A stretch of 13,303 nt of DNA, taken from positions 1 through 13,303 of the forward strand of contig DASSWB010000125.1 in the NCBI GenBank assembly GCA_035705495.1, read 5' to 3'. The notes under the pieces were generated by a model. The model was given only the letters and a program-made list of their open reading frames with translations. It had not been told where the DNA came from and did no database searches. This document shows positions 1-7,154 of the stretch, piece by piece. Every line of letters begins with the position of its first letter. Within the stretch, counting starts at the first letter, position 1. Position numbers and translations under genes: made by a program. The DNA comes from DASSWB01 sp035705495. GTDB lineage: Bacteria > Bacteroidota > Bacteroidia > Flavobacteriales > Flavobacteriaceae.

Positions 1-420
1 TCTCCAAACTGCATCGGGACCCGCGCCACCAACAGTTTCCGGCGAAAAAGTTGAAACAATCAAAATGGCGATAGGCCCGCCAATGATGATTCCTATGGTT
101 CCAGTAAAAAACATAATAAGCGCTTTGGGACCAAGATTAAAAACCGATTTCAAATCGATGCTCAAAGTCATAAGTACCAATGCTGCCGGTAAAAGATACC
201 GACTGGCCATAAAATACAAATTTGAATGGGAATCGGAAATGAGCCCAAAGGAATTGAAAATAGCTGGAATCAAATAGCACATTAAAAGTGCGGGAACAAC
301 CGAATAGAATTTTTTCCAGAATCCAGCTTGTTTCGATGAAGTTAAAAATACAAATCCCAATGTAAGCATTAGAAGTCCGAAGACAATCGCATCATTGGTA
401 AAGAAAGGTTCGTTTTCCAT
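1..420 (-). CDS. DUF819 family integral membrane protein (5' part, runs off the window)
   Basis: The minus strand is open from an ATG at 418-420 to the window edge, giving the first 140 residues; the C-terminal part lies outside. It begins MENEPFFTND and is very hydrophobic, with about four likely membrane segments near residues 11-28, 41-58, 72-88 and 100-122. The stretch ASRYLLPAALVLMTLSIDLK followed by LGPKALIMFFTGTIGIIIGG is what I recognise as typical of the DUF819 family, multi-pass inner-membrane proteins of unknown transport function, usually close to 400 residues. It lies 75 nt downstream of the hydrolase gene on the same strand, so the two could share a transcript. I see no exact TAnnTTTG promoter in the gap. 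The family call is fairly secure; the substrate is unknown. Confidence 0.75.
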   Translation of the reverse strand, partial: MENEPFFTNDAIVFGLLMLTLGFVFLTSSKQAGFWKKFYSVVPALLMCYLIPAIFNSFGLISDSHSNLYFMASRYLLPAALVLMTLSIDLKSVFNLGPKALIMFFTGTIGIIIGGPIAILIVSTFSPETVGGAGPDAVWR

Positions 421-495
421 TTTAAAAAATTGAACGGGGAAAATACAAAGTTTCCGAAGAAATCACAGTACTTCCGACGTCAACTTTTTGAGGTT

Positions 496-1431
496 TTATT
501 CAAGGTTTTTAACAAAATCAATGATTTCTTCAACAAGCTCAGTTGCAATGGGCCGCATGGGTTCGTTATAAGTCTTGGCATTTTCAATATCGTCACCTTC
601 AACAATTTTCATCACGTGGTTCATTTTTTCGATGATGACAAGCGTTGCATCAGGTTTTGCCTCTTTCAATATTTCAGCCTGTTTTTCAGGTATTTGTAAA
701 TCCTTGGTTCCATTTAGAAGCAAGACGGGAATATCGAGTTTGGCAATTTCAACAGCGGGATCATAGTGCATCCAAGAAAGCATATAAGGTTGAACGCTCG
801 GTCTAAACACCGTTTCAAGAGCGGGGTTATAACTGCTGGTGCTTCCATTTTGAATCATTTCTTCAAAAGCTTTTTCAGCGTTACTTCGCAGACCAGGAAC
901 TTGTTTTTCGAGTTGGGCGAGTACAACTTGGTGGATTTTTTCTCCGGCCCCGGCAATAGAAATAAAAGCATCGGCACCGCTTTGCGCTGCAATCATTCCG
1001 ATCAATGATCCTTCACTGTGTCCTGCAATAATGATTTCACTAAATCTTTTTTGATCTTTAAAAAAATTCAAAATAGAGACGGCATCGGTAATAAAATCGT
1101 CAAACCTCATATCTTTCTCTTTAATGCCCAGTTCCTGCATTTTAAAAATGCGTTTATCATATCGGTATGAAGCAATGTTATTTTCGGCCAACTTTTCCGC
1201 CAATTGTTTCGAGGCATCATTCTTAAAAAAGGTTTGATTTCCATTTCTGTCGGTCGGACCAGAACCCTGAATAATGATCACCAAGGGGACAGTCTCGTTG
1301 TTTTCAGGCGCCAATAATGTTCCGGTCGTGAATTTGTCAACAGAAACCTCTAAAGGAATAAATCTTTTTTCCTGAGCAATGCTTGTCAGGGTTGTCAGAA
1401 AAATAATCAGTGTAAAAAAGTTTTTGAGCAT
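496..1431 (-). CDS. Secreted alpha/beta hydrolase (serine esterase/peptidase-like)
   Basis: A 311-residue protein. The open frame extends upstream to 1515, but the ATG at 1429-1431 is preferred because it starts directly on a signal peptide (MLKNFFTLIIFLTTLTSIAQ, likely cleaved near residue 19), which sends the protein to the periplasm or beyond. The fold is read from the oxyanion-loop segment QGSGPTDRNG (residues 55-64), the nucleophile elbow GHSEG with Ser139, a probable catalytic acid Asp244 in GTKDLQIP, and a probable catalytic His272 in NHVMK, in the right order and spacing for the family. Relatives of this size are annotated as alpha/beta hydrolases or S33-like serine aminopeptidases; the natural substrate cannot be told from sequence. 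It is divergent from the nuclease gene across a 108-nt gap and has no visible link to the glycan genes. Confidence 0.88.
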   Translation of the reverse strand: MLKNFFTLIIFLTTLTSIAQEKRFIPLEVSVDKFTTGTLLAPENNETVPLVIIIQGSGPTDRNGNQTFFKNDASKQLAEKLAENNIASYRYDKRIFKMQELGIKEKDMRFDDFITDAVSILNFFKDQKRFSEIIIAGHSEGSLIGMIAAQSGADAFISIAGAGEKIHQVVLAQLEKQVPGLRSNAEKAFEEMIQNGSTSSYNPALETVFRPSVQPYMLSWMHYDPAVEIAKLDIPVLLLNGTKDLQIPEKQAEILKEAKPDATLVIIEKMNHVMKIVEGDDIENAKTYNEPMRPIATELVEEIIDFVKNLE

Positions 1432-1520
1432 CGTGATTTTATTGGTTTTACAAATTAAAAACATCTGTGTAAAAGATTTTAAATTTAGAAATAATAAAGG
1501 AAAAAATCGCACCACTTTTT

Positions 1521-1528
1521 TATCTTTG
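1521..1528 (+). promoter_or_regulatory. Possible Bacteroidota -7 promoter element (TATCTTTG) for the S1/P1 nuclease gene
   Basis: TATCTTTG fits the Bacteroidota -7 consensus TAnnTTTG exactly and lies 11 nt before the ATG at 1540, in the gap between divergent genes. No TTG -33 element is seen at the usual 17-23 nt spacing. If used, the leader would be only a few nucleotides long, so this is tentative. Confidence 0.3.
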
Positions 1529-1539
1529 GGAAAAAAATT

Positions 1540-2325
1540 ATGAAATACCTTTTATTCATTTCCATTTTCTTTCTTTCCTTCACGGTATCTGCAAATAACC
1601 ACGTAAATGATTGGGGACAAACGGGACATCGCACCACTGGAAAAATTGCAGAACAATACTTGAGCAGGAAAGCCAAGAAACAAATTGATAAAATACTGGA
1701 TGGTCAGAGCTTGGCGTTTGTTTCCACTTTTGGTGATGATATAAAAAGCGATCCGCAGTACAGAAAATACGGGCCTTGGCATTATGTGAATTTAGCTGAA
1801 GGTGAAACCGAATACACTTCGGAAGATGCTGCTGAAGGTGGTGATCTTATTTTTGGAATTAGAAAATGTATTTCGGTTTTGGAAAATGAAAAAGCTTCGA
1901 AAGAAGAAAAGGCTTTTCATTTAAAATTATTGGTTCATTTTTTAGGGGACTTACATCAACCAATGCATACAGGTAGAGGCGAAGACAAAGGCGGAAACGA
2001 CATTCAATTGCAATTTTTCAATAAAGGAACAAACTTGCATCGTGTTTGGGACAGTGACCTGATTGAATCGTTCGGGATGAGCTTTTCCGAACTTGCTAAA
2101 AATGCTCCGGAATTGGATAAAGATGAAGTAAAGAAAATTGCCGAAGGAAATATTCTGAATTGGATGATGGAATCGAAAAAACTGAGCGATCAAGTTTATG
2201 CTTCCGTAGAAATTGGTGAAAAACTGTATTATGATTACGGTTATAAATGGTTTCCTGTTGTTCATCAGCAATTACAAAAAGGAGGAATCCGACTTGCTTC
2301 TTTATTGAATGAAATTTTCGATTAA
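1540..2325 (+). CDS. Secreted S1/P1-type zinc nuclease
   Basis: A 261-residue protein of the S1/P1 nuclease family, which uses three zinc ions to hydrolyse single-stranded DNA/RNA and 3'-nucleotides. Residues 1-18 form a signal peptide (cleavage likely after SFTVSA), so it acts outside the cytoplasm. By alignment to P1, all nine zinc ligands can be assigned: Trp25 and His30 (WGQTGH), Asp66 (FGDD), His81 (WHY), His133, Asp137 and His143 (HFLGDLHQPMH), and His167 and Asp171 (LHRVWD), with the internal spacings of P1 preserved. One oddity: in P1 the ligating Trp is the mature N-terminus, whereas here about six residues (NNHVND) would remain before it unless trimmed further. Its likely role is extracellular nucleic-acid scavenging for phosphate or nucleosides. 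It appears to be a stand-alone gene unrelated to the glycan locus. Confidence 0.93.
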   Translation: MKYLLFISIFFLSFTVSANNHVNDWGQTGHRTTGKIAEQYLSRKAKKQIDKILDGQSLAFVSTFGDDIKSDPQYRKYGPWHYVNLAEGETEYTSEDAAEGGDLIFGIRKCISVLENEKASKEEKAFHLKLLVHFLGDLHQPMHTGRGEDKGGNDIQLQFFNKGTNLHRVWDSDLIESFGMSFSELAKNAPELDKDEVKKIAEGNILNWMMESKKLSDQVYASVEIGEKLYYDYGYKWFPVVHQQLQKGGIRLASLLNEIFD

Positions 2326-2495
2326 ACAAGAAACAATCATTTTTTACTTTCAAAAAATAATCAGTTTTCTCAAAAAGATTTGAGTCCAGCTTTATTTTAC
2401 CGTGAATCAGTATTTTAAGTATATTTAGTTTTTTGGATTTTAAAGTTTAACAGCATTATAACATCGTTGAAATATGTTAAAATATCCAAGCTAAT

Positions 2496-2503
2496 TATAT
2501 TTG
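2496..2503 (+). promoter_or_regulatory. Probable Bacteroidota -7 promoter element (TATATTTG) upstream of the epimerase gene
   Basis: TATATTTG is an exact match to TAnnTTTG, 21 nt before the TTG start at 2525 in a 199-nt AT-rich intergenic region. A TTG at 2467-2469 could be the -33 element, but the 26-nt spacer is longer than the usual 17-23 nt. Transcription would start near 2508-2510 and give a leader of about 15 nt consisting mostly of an A10 run. Confidence 0.5.
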
Positions 2504-2524
2504 TTTCACATTTAAAAAAAAAAG

Positions 2525-3547
2525 TTGGAAAATAATTTTATCGATTCGGCCGAAATTCAAAAATCTTCAATTCTTATTACAGGTGGTGCCGGATTTATTG
2601 GTTCCAATCTCTGCGAAACCATTCTCAATTTAAACGCCAAGGTTATTTGCTTGGATAATTTTTCAACAGGAAAAAAAGAGAATCTCACCCAAATAATTGA
2701 CCATCCCAATTTCAGGCTCATTGAAGGAGATATACGGGATTTGACGACTTGTAAGCAAGCTGTTTCGGGTGTGGATTATGTGTTTCACCAAGCAGCTTTA
2801 GGATCGGTTCCCAGATCTATCGAAGATCCAATTACCAGCAACGAGGTTAATATTTCGGGTTTCTTGAATATGTTGGTCGCCGCACGCGATGAAAAGGTGA
2901 AAAGATTCATTTACGCTGCGAGTTCGTCCACCTACGGGGATTCTGAAGGACTTCCCAAAGTGGAGGATAAAATAGGCAAACCGCTTTCTCCTTACGCAAT
3001 CACGAAATATGTAAATGAATTGTATGCCGAAATTTTTCAAAATACTTACGGATTGGATACAATCGGATTGCGTTATTTCAATGTTTTTGGTAGGAAGCAG
3101 GATCCAAATGGTGCGTATGCGGCGGTAATTCCAAAATTCGTGATGCAGTTTATGCGACACGAGAGTCCGTTGATTAATGGCGATGGCACGTTTTCCCGCG
3201 ATTTTACTTATATCGATAATGTTGTTTTGATGAATTTATTGGCGCTGACAACCAAAAATGAAGAAGCATTGAATCAAGTATATAATACGGCGGTCGGGGA
3301 TCGCACCACTTTGGTTCAATTAACACAACTATTGAAAAAATATTTATCGGAATATGATCCCGCAATTGCCGATGTTGAAGTAAAACACGGTCCTAATAGA
3401 AAAGGGGATATTCCACATTCTTTGGCTTCTGTTGAGAAAGCTAAAAAACTTCTTGGTTACGAACCACAATATGATATCAATAGCGGTTTAAAAGAAGCTG
3501 TGAAATGGTATTGGGAAAATCTCAATGTTCAAGAACCGGTTAAATAA
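2525..3547 (+). CDS. wbpP: UDP-N-acetylglucosamine/galactosamine 4-epimerase, extended SDR family (WbpP/TviC-like), TTG start
   Basis: A 340-residue extended short-chain dehydrogenase/reductase, the same size as WbpP (about 341). It should interconvert UDP-GlcNAc and UDP-GalNAc (or the corresponding uronic acids) using bound NAD. The N-terminus has the Rossmann motif TGGAGFIG (residues 19-26), then the acidic residue after beta-2 (CLDN, about 42-45), the GDIRD turn (68-72), the family stretch GSVPRS (93-98), the catalytic SSS (133-135) and YxxxK (Tyr157, Lys161), and LRYFNVFG (182-189). The start must be TTG at 2525: an in-frame TAA sits at 2513-2515, no ATG precedes the Rossmann motif, and the first internal Met is at residue 116. 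It ends 34 nt before the dehydrogenase gene, so the pair is probably one transcript making UDP-GlcNAcA/GalNAcA. WbpP is the best-fitting name; a related epimerase specificity is possible. Confidence 0.88.
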   Translation: MENNFIDSAEIQKSSILITGGAGFIGSNLCETILNLNAKVICLDNFSTGKKENLTQIIDHPNFRLIEGDIRDLTTCKQAVSGVDYVFHQAALGSVPRSIEDPITSNEVNISGFLNMLVAARDEKVKRFIYAASSSTYGDSEGLPKVEDKIGKPLSPYAITKYVNELYAEIFQNTYGLDTIGLRYFNVFGRKQDPNGAYAAVIPKFVMQFMRHESPLINGDGTFSRDFTYIDNVVLMNLLALTTKNEEALNQVYNTAVGDRTTLVQLTQLLKKYLSEYDPAIADVEVKHGPNRKGDIPHSLASVEKAKKLLGYEPQYDINSGLKEAVKWYWENLNVQEPVK

Positions 3548-3581
3548 GCAAACCCATTTCAGTAATAAAAAAGTTCAAAAA

Positions 3582-4874
3582 ATGAATATGATGAATAAAG
3601 ACATAAAAATTGCGGTTATTGGTTTAGGTTATGTGGGTCTTCCGCTCGCGAGATTGTTTGCGACTAAATATGCGGTCGTTGGTTTTGACATTAATCAAAA
3701 GAGAATAGACGAATTGCGACAAGGAAAAGATTTGACTTTGGAAGTAGAAGATGATGTGCTCCAGAAAGTTTTGGTTGAAAGTCCTTCTGCGGAAAAAGGT
3801 TTGTTTTGCTCTTCGAATCTGGACGATATCAAAGATTGCAATTATTACATAGTAACAGTTCCAACTCCCGTGGATAAAAACAACCGTCCAGATCTTACGC
3901 CACTTTATAAAAGCAGCGAAACCGTCGGAAAGGTTTTGAAAAAAGGAGATATCGTGGTTTACGAATCAACGGTTTATCCAGGCGTTACCGAGGATGAATG
4001 TGTTCCGGTACTGGAAAAAGTCAGCGGATTGAAATTCAATGAGGATTTTTTTGCCGGTTATTCACCTGAAAGAATAAATCCGGGAGATAAAGAACATACG
4101 GTAGATAAAATATTAAAAGTAACAGCAGGTTCGACGCCCGAAATTGGGGAGAAGGTCGATCAACTCTACGCTTCCGTAATTACTGCCGGTACGCATTTGG
4201 CTCCCTGTATCAAAGTCGCTGAAGCCGCAAAGGTTATAGAGAATTCGCAACGTGATATTAATATTGCTTTTGTGAATGAATTGGCCAAAATATTCAATAT
4301 GATGGGAATTGATACCCACGATGTTTTGGCTGCCGCTGGTACCAAATGGAATTTTTTACAATTCAAACCGGGATTGGTTGGCGGACATTGTATTGGTGTC
4401 GATCCTTATTATCTTGCTCAAAAAGCCCAAGAAATTGGTTATCATCCGGAAATAATTTTGGCGGGAAGAAGAATGAACGATAGTATGGGACAATACGTAA
4501 GCAGCGAAGTGATTAAACTGATGCTTCAAAATGATATTAAAGTCAAAGGTTCCAAAATATTGATTCTCGGAATCACTTTTAAGGAAAATTGTCCGGATGT
4601 AAGGAATACAAAAGTTGTAGATGTGGTGAGACATCTACAGGATTACCAAACCGAGATCAGCATTTATGATCCTTTGGCGAATCCAGAAGAGGTAAAACAC
4701 GAATACAATTTAGACACTGTTCAAACTTTACCGAATGAAAAATTTGATGCTATTGTACTGGCAGTAGCCCATACAGAGTTTTTGAGCATCGATTTATCTG
4801 CCTTAAAATCGGATAATGCGGTGGTTTATGATGTGAAAGGGGTTTTGGGCGATAACTGTGATCGAAAATTGTAA
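3582..4874 (+). CDS. tviB: UDP-N-acetyl-D-hexosamine 6-dehydrogenase (TviB/WbpO-like)
   Basis: A roughly 430-residue nucleotide-sugar dehydrogenase that should oxidise C6 of UDP-GlcNAc or UDP-GalNAc to the uronic acid with two NAD+. The frame is open from 3525, but ATG 3582 (MNMMNKDIKIAVIG) is chosen because it follows the upstream stop and leads straight into the Rossmann motif GLGYVGLP (residues 14-21); ATG 3591 is also possible. Further family signatures are TVPTPVDK, YESTVYPGVTE, YSPERINPGDK, ENSQRDINIAFVNE and the catalytic Cys270 in GGHCIGVDP. The combination PERINPGD plus KWNFLQFKPGLVGGHCIG closely resembles TviB/VipA of the Vi polysaccharide pathway and WbpO rather than UDP-glucose dehydrogenases. 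With the upstream epimerase it forms the WbpP-WbpO (TviC-TviB) pair for UDP-GalNAcA. Whether oxidation or epimerisation comes first cannot be read from the sequence. Confidence 0.92.
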   Translation: MNMMNKDIKIAVIGLGYVGLPLARLFATKYAVVGFDINQKRIDELRQGKDLTLEVEDDVLQKVLVESPSAEKGLFCSSNLDDIKDCNYYIVTVPTPVDKNNRPDLTPLYKSSETVGKVLKKGDIVVYESTVYPGVTEDECVPVLEKVSGLKFNEDFFAGYSPERINPGDKEHTVDKILKVTAGSTPEIGEKVDQLYASVITAGTHLAPCIKVAEAAKVIENSQRDINIAFVNELAKIFNMMGIDTHDVLAAAGTKWNFLQFKPGLVGGHCIGVDPYYLAQKAQEIGYHPEIILAGRRMNDSMGQYVSSEVIKLMLQNDIKVKGSKILILGITFKENCPDVRNTKVVDVVRHLQDYQTEISIYDPLANPEEVKHEYNLDTVQTLPNEKFDAIVLAVAHTEFLSIDLSALKSDNAVVYDVKGVLGDNCDRKL

Positions 4875-4922
4875 TCGAACACCTTTTTTTATTTTTCAAA
4901 AAATAATGCTTCAGCTGGATAT

Positions 4923-4950
4923 TCCCTTGCATTTACAGAAGGGATTTTTT
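4923..4950 (+). terminator. Possible intrinsic terminator after the tviB-like gene
   Basis: TCCCTT (4923-4928) can pair perfectly with AAGGGA (4939-4944) across a 10-nt loop, and the stem is followed at once by six Ts (4945-4950). It lies about 50 nt past the dehydrogenase stop. The stem is short (three GC pairs), so it may be weak or coincidental. It fits a boundary between the wbpP-tviB pair and ugd, which has its own candidate promoter. Confidence 0.45.
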
Positions 4951-5064
4951 GTAATATGAAATATCATAAAAATGCTTTTCCGTATCTTTCGGCGCTTTAT
5001 TCCTTTTTGTGATTGGAAATAGAGCCATAATCTTTAACCAGGAAAAGAATTATTTTTACACCAC

Positions 5065-5072
5065 TAATTTTG
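5065..5072 (+). promoter_or_regulatory. Possible Bacteroidota -7 promoter element (TAATTTTG) for the ugd gene
   Basis: TAATTTTG matches TAnnTTTG exactly, 30 nt before the ATG at 5103 and downstream of the candidate terminator. No clear TTG -33 element lies 17-23 nt upstream, so support is partial. Confidence 0.35.
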
Positions 5073-5102
5073 GATGTAAATTTTTCTCTCAGTTCGAAAA
5101 AA

Positions 5103-6497
5103 ATGAAAATAAAAAATATTTGTTGCATAGGAGCAGGTTACGTTGGAGGTCCCACTATGGCAGTAATTGCACAGAAGTGTGAAAAAATCAAGGTAACAGT
5201 TGTTGATATAAATAAAGAAAGAATCGCTCAATGGAACGATGAGGATGTAAATAAAATTCCTATTTATGAACCCGGTCTTGCCGAAATAGTAAAGGAAGCA
5301 CGTGGAAGGAATTTGTTTTTTTCCACAGATGTTGCGAAAGCAATTGATGAAGCCGATATGATTTTTATTTCCGTAAACACGCCCACCAAAACTTATGGAA
5401 TAGGCAAAGGAATGGCAGCCGATTTAAAATATATCGAACTATGTGCCAGACAAATTGCTGAGGTTGCAAAAAACGATAAAATTGTAGTTGAAAAATCGAC
5501 TTTGCCGGTGCGTACTGCTGCCGCTTTAAAAGATATTTTGGACAATACTGGGAACGGCGTCAAATTCCAAATTCTTTCCAACCCTGAATTTTTAGCGGAA
5601 GGTACGGCGGTTGAAGATTTAAAAAATCCGGATCGGGTTTTAATTGGAGGCGATATCAATTCCGAAGAAGGAAGAGAAGCAATAAACGCTTTGGTGGGTA
5701 TTTATGCTTCTTGGGTGCCCCGAGAAAATATTTTGACCACAAATGTATGGTCGTCGGAATTATCCAAATTAACGGCAAATGCGTTTTTGGCGCAACGGGT
5801 TTCATCAATAAACGCAATGTCGGAATTATGTGAAAAAACAGGAGCCGATATTCAGGAAGTGGCAAAAGCAGTGGGAATGGACAGTCGGGTAGGATCAAAA
5901 TTTTTAAAAGCATCTGTTGGTTTTGGAGGTTCTTGTTTTCAAAAGGATATCTTGAACCTCGTTTACATTGCCAAATCCTTCGGACTTGATGAAGTGGCCG
6001 ATTACTGGGAACAGGTGATCAAGATGAACGACCACCAGAAGCAGCGTTTTGCGGCGAATATGGTGAGAAAAATGTACAACACGGTTTCCGGGAAAAAAAT
6101 CGCGATTCTTGGTTGGGCCTTTAAAAAAGATACAAATGATACGAGGGAATCTGCCTCCATATATGTGGCCGATTACCTTTTAAGCGAACAAGCAGAAATT
6201 GTTGTTTACGACCCTAAAGTATCTGAAGAGCAAATTTTTTCAGATTTGAATTATTTGGGTAGTCGCACAAATGAGGAAAATCGAAAAATGGTTACGGTGG
6301 TGAATTCTGCGATGGAAGCATGTGAAAATTCCCATGCCATTGCGTTACTCACAGAATGGGACGAATTCAAACAATTGGATTGGCAGAAAATTTATGAAAG
6401 TATGCTGAAACCAGCCTTTTTATTCGATGGGCGAAGGTTATTAAAACGCGAAGCACAGGAAAGCATTGGCTTTGAATTCTACGCCATCGGTTCCTAA
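5103..6497 (+). CDS. ugd: UDP-glucose 6-dehydrogenase, animal-like (UGDH) type
   Basis: A 464-residue NAD-dependent dehydrogenase converting UDP-glucose to UDP-glucuronate in the cytoplasm. A TTG at 5070 is in frame, but ATG 5103 is preferred: it is preceded by an A-rich leader and begins MKIKNICCIGAGYVGGPT, with the Rossmann glycines at residues 10-15. Visible motifs are VNTPTKTYG, EKSTLPVRTA, NPEFLAEGTAV with NPDRVLIGG, KLTANAFLAQRVSSINA carrying the family Lys/Asn, catalytic Cys278 in FGGSCFQKD, and C-terminal FKKDTNDTRES. These wordings resemble eukaryotic UGDH (494 residues in human) much more than the shorter enteric Ugd, and the paralogue at 3582 belongs to a different branch. UDP-GlcA would feed the same surface glycan as the neighbouring acidic sugars. 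A DUF2061 gene follows after 39 nt, so the two are probably co-transcribed. Confidence 0.94.
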   Translation: MKIKNICCIGAGYVGGPTMAVIAQKCEKIKVTVVDINKERIAQWNDEDVNKIPIYEPGLAEIVKEARGRNLFFSTDVAKAIDEADMIFISVNTPTKTYGIGKGMAADLKYIELCARQIAEVAKNDKIVVEKSTLPVRTAAALKDILDNTGNGVKFQILSNPEFLAEGTAVEDLKNPDRVLIGGDINSEEGREAINALVGIYASWVPRENILTTNVWSSELSKLTANAFLAQRVSSINAMSELCEKTGADIQEVAKAVGMDSRVGSKFLKASVGFGGSCFQKDILNLVYIAKSFGLDEVADYWEQVIKMNDHQKQRFAANMVRKMYNTVSGKKIAILGWAFKKDTNDTRESASIYVADYLLSEQAEIVVYDPKVSEEQIFSDLNYLGSRTNEENRKMVTVVNSAMEACENSHAIALLTEWDEFKQLDWQKIYESMLKPAFLFDGRRLLKREAQESIGFEFYAIGS

Positions 6498-6536
6498 ACC
6501 TTGGTTCTGTCGAAAGATGAAAGAAGCGAATTCATT

Positions 6537-6914
6537 ATGAAAGACAAATCATACCAAAGACACATTGCGAAAGCCATTACGTGGCGAATTATTGGCACGA
6601 TAGATACCATTTTACTTTCTTGGTTTATCTCTGGAAGTGCCACAACTGGTTTACAGATTGGTCTATTTGAGGTTTTCACAAAAATGCTTCTGTACTATTT
6701 CCATGAACGTTTATGGTTTCGGGTGAAACTGGGAATCAAAAAAAATGGAGACGATAGTAAAAAAAAGACACCTGACAAAAACCGTTACCTGGCGCGTCAT
6801 TGGAACGTTGGATACGATGACCTTGGCATGGATCGTTACCGGAAACCCGTTGACAGGATTGAAAATTGGAATGACGGAGGTTTTTACAAAAATGCTTCTG
6901 TATTATTTGCATGA
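6537..6914 (+). CDS. DUF2061 membrane protein, first domain, with an apparently out-of-frame tail
   Basis: Starts at ATG 6537 (MKDKSYQRH; a TTG at 6501 is in frame but unlikely). Residues about 8-63 are one DUF2061 domain, a small membrane domain of unknown function: RHIAKAITWR, GTIDT, two hydrophobic stretches, then EVFTKMLLYYFHERLW. After residue about 70 (LGIKKNGDDSKKK) the remaining roughly 50 residues have no DUF2061 character. They are simply the next DUF2061 coding region read in the wrong frame, to a stop at 6912-6914. The reading is best explained as the first half of a two-domain protein interrupted by one extra A in an A8 run (6738-6745 or 6759-6766). As the base call stands, the product is 125 residues. 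Its link to ugd is positional only. Confidence 0.65.
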   Translation: MKDKSYQRHIAKAITWRIIGTIDTILLSWFISGSATTGLQIGLFEVFTKMLLYYFHERLWFRVKLGIKKNGDDSKKKTPDKNRYLARHWNVGYDDLGMDRYRKPVDRIENWNDGGFYKNASVLFA

Positions 6915-6916
6915 AA
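6669..6916 (+). repeat. Direct repeat pair within the tandem DUF2061 coding region
   Basis: Bases 6669-6708 and 6877-6916 match at about 36 of 40 positions (GAGGTTTT[C/T]ACAAAAATGC...). Both encode the EVFTKMLLYY segment of a DUF2061 domain. They are 208 nt apart, one more than a multiple of three, which puts the second copy in the +1 frame relative to the first. This supports an ancient domain duplication followed by a single-base insertion. Confidence 0.85.
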
Positions 6917-6996
6917 GAGTTTGGTATAAAATTGATTATGGCATACCGAACAGAGATTCGAGAAAGAAAATATCTTCGGAAACAAAAGAATTTTAA
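6745..6996 (+). CDS. DUF2061 membrane protein, second domain
   Basis: An 83-residue reading frame starting at ATG 6745 inside the preceding gene, in the +1 frame relative to it. Residues about 9-64 form a complete DUF2061 domain (RHLTKTVTWR, GTLDT, TGNPLTGLKIG, EVFTKMLLYYLHERVW), followed by a short basic/acidic tail. It matches the first domain at 33 of 56 aligned positions by my count. It could be translated on its own: the A-rich bases before the ATG are typical of leaders in this group, and termination of the upstream frame at 6914 would not block it. Alternatively it is the C-terminal half of one protein: removal of one A from 6759-6766 gives a continuous 152-residue product from 6537 to 6996. 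The domain is real in either case; the gene model is uncertain. Confidence 0.7.
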   Translation: METIVKKRHLTKTVTWRVIGTLDTMTLAWIVTGNPLTGLKIGMTEVFTKMLLYYLHERVWYKIDYGIPNRDSRKKISSETKEF

Positions 6997-7154
6997 ACCC
7001 GCTTTTCTGTACAGGGAAATCTTGGACTGCGTTTTGTTTCAAAAAGTCTGTTGAACATGATTTTCTTTTAACTTTTTTCAGCTTTTAAGTTTATTTTCAC
7101 ACATTCTTGCTGCCTTTTTTCTAATTTCACTTTTCATAATAACCAGCCAGTATA

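Noticed and set aside
65..277. Plus-strand open frame of 70 codons at the left edge
   Set aside because: It is antisense to the DUF819 gene, which has clear membrane segments and family motifs. Other short frames opposite the real genes were dismissed the same way.
1451..1458. Minus-strand TTAATTTG as a promoter for the alpha/beta hydrolase
   Set aside because: It has one mismatch to TAnnTTTG and no TTG at the right distance.
2369..2384. Perfect hairpin CTCAAA-AAGA-TTTGAG downstream of the S1/P1 nuclease gene
   Set aside because: The six-base stem is AT-rich with a 4-nt loop and has no following T-run, so I do not call it a terminator.
3525..3581. N-terminal extension of the tviB-like protein from an ATG at 3525
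   Set aside because: It would overlap the end of the epimerase gene and add 19 residues without family similarity. ATG 3582 leads straight to the Rossmann motif.
4957..5013. Small ORF of 18 codons between the two dehydrogenase genes
   Set aside because: It lies just after the possible terminator, has no leader signal or recognisable sequence, and such short frames are expected by chance.
6738..6767. Programmed -1 ribosomal frameshift at the A8(G) runs joining the DUF2061 domains
   Set aside because: The second domain is in the +1 frame relative to the first, so a -1 slip would enter the third frame. Only +1, -2 or loss of one A fuses the domains.
6997..7154. Promoter or terminator between the DUF2061 and 4,6-dehydratase genes
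   Set aside because: I found no exact TAnnTTTG element and no hairpin followed by a T-run. The TATAAT at 7151-7156 overlaps the start codon and cannot serve as its promoter.
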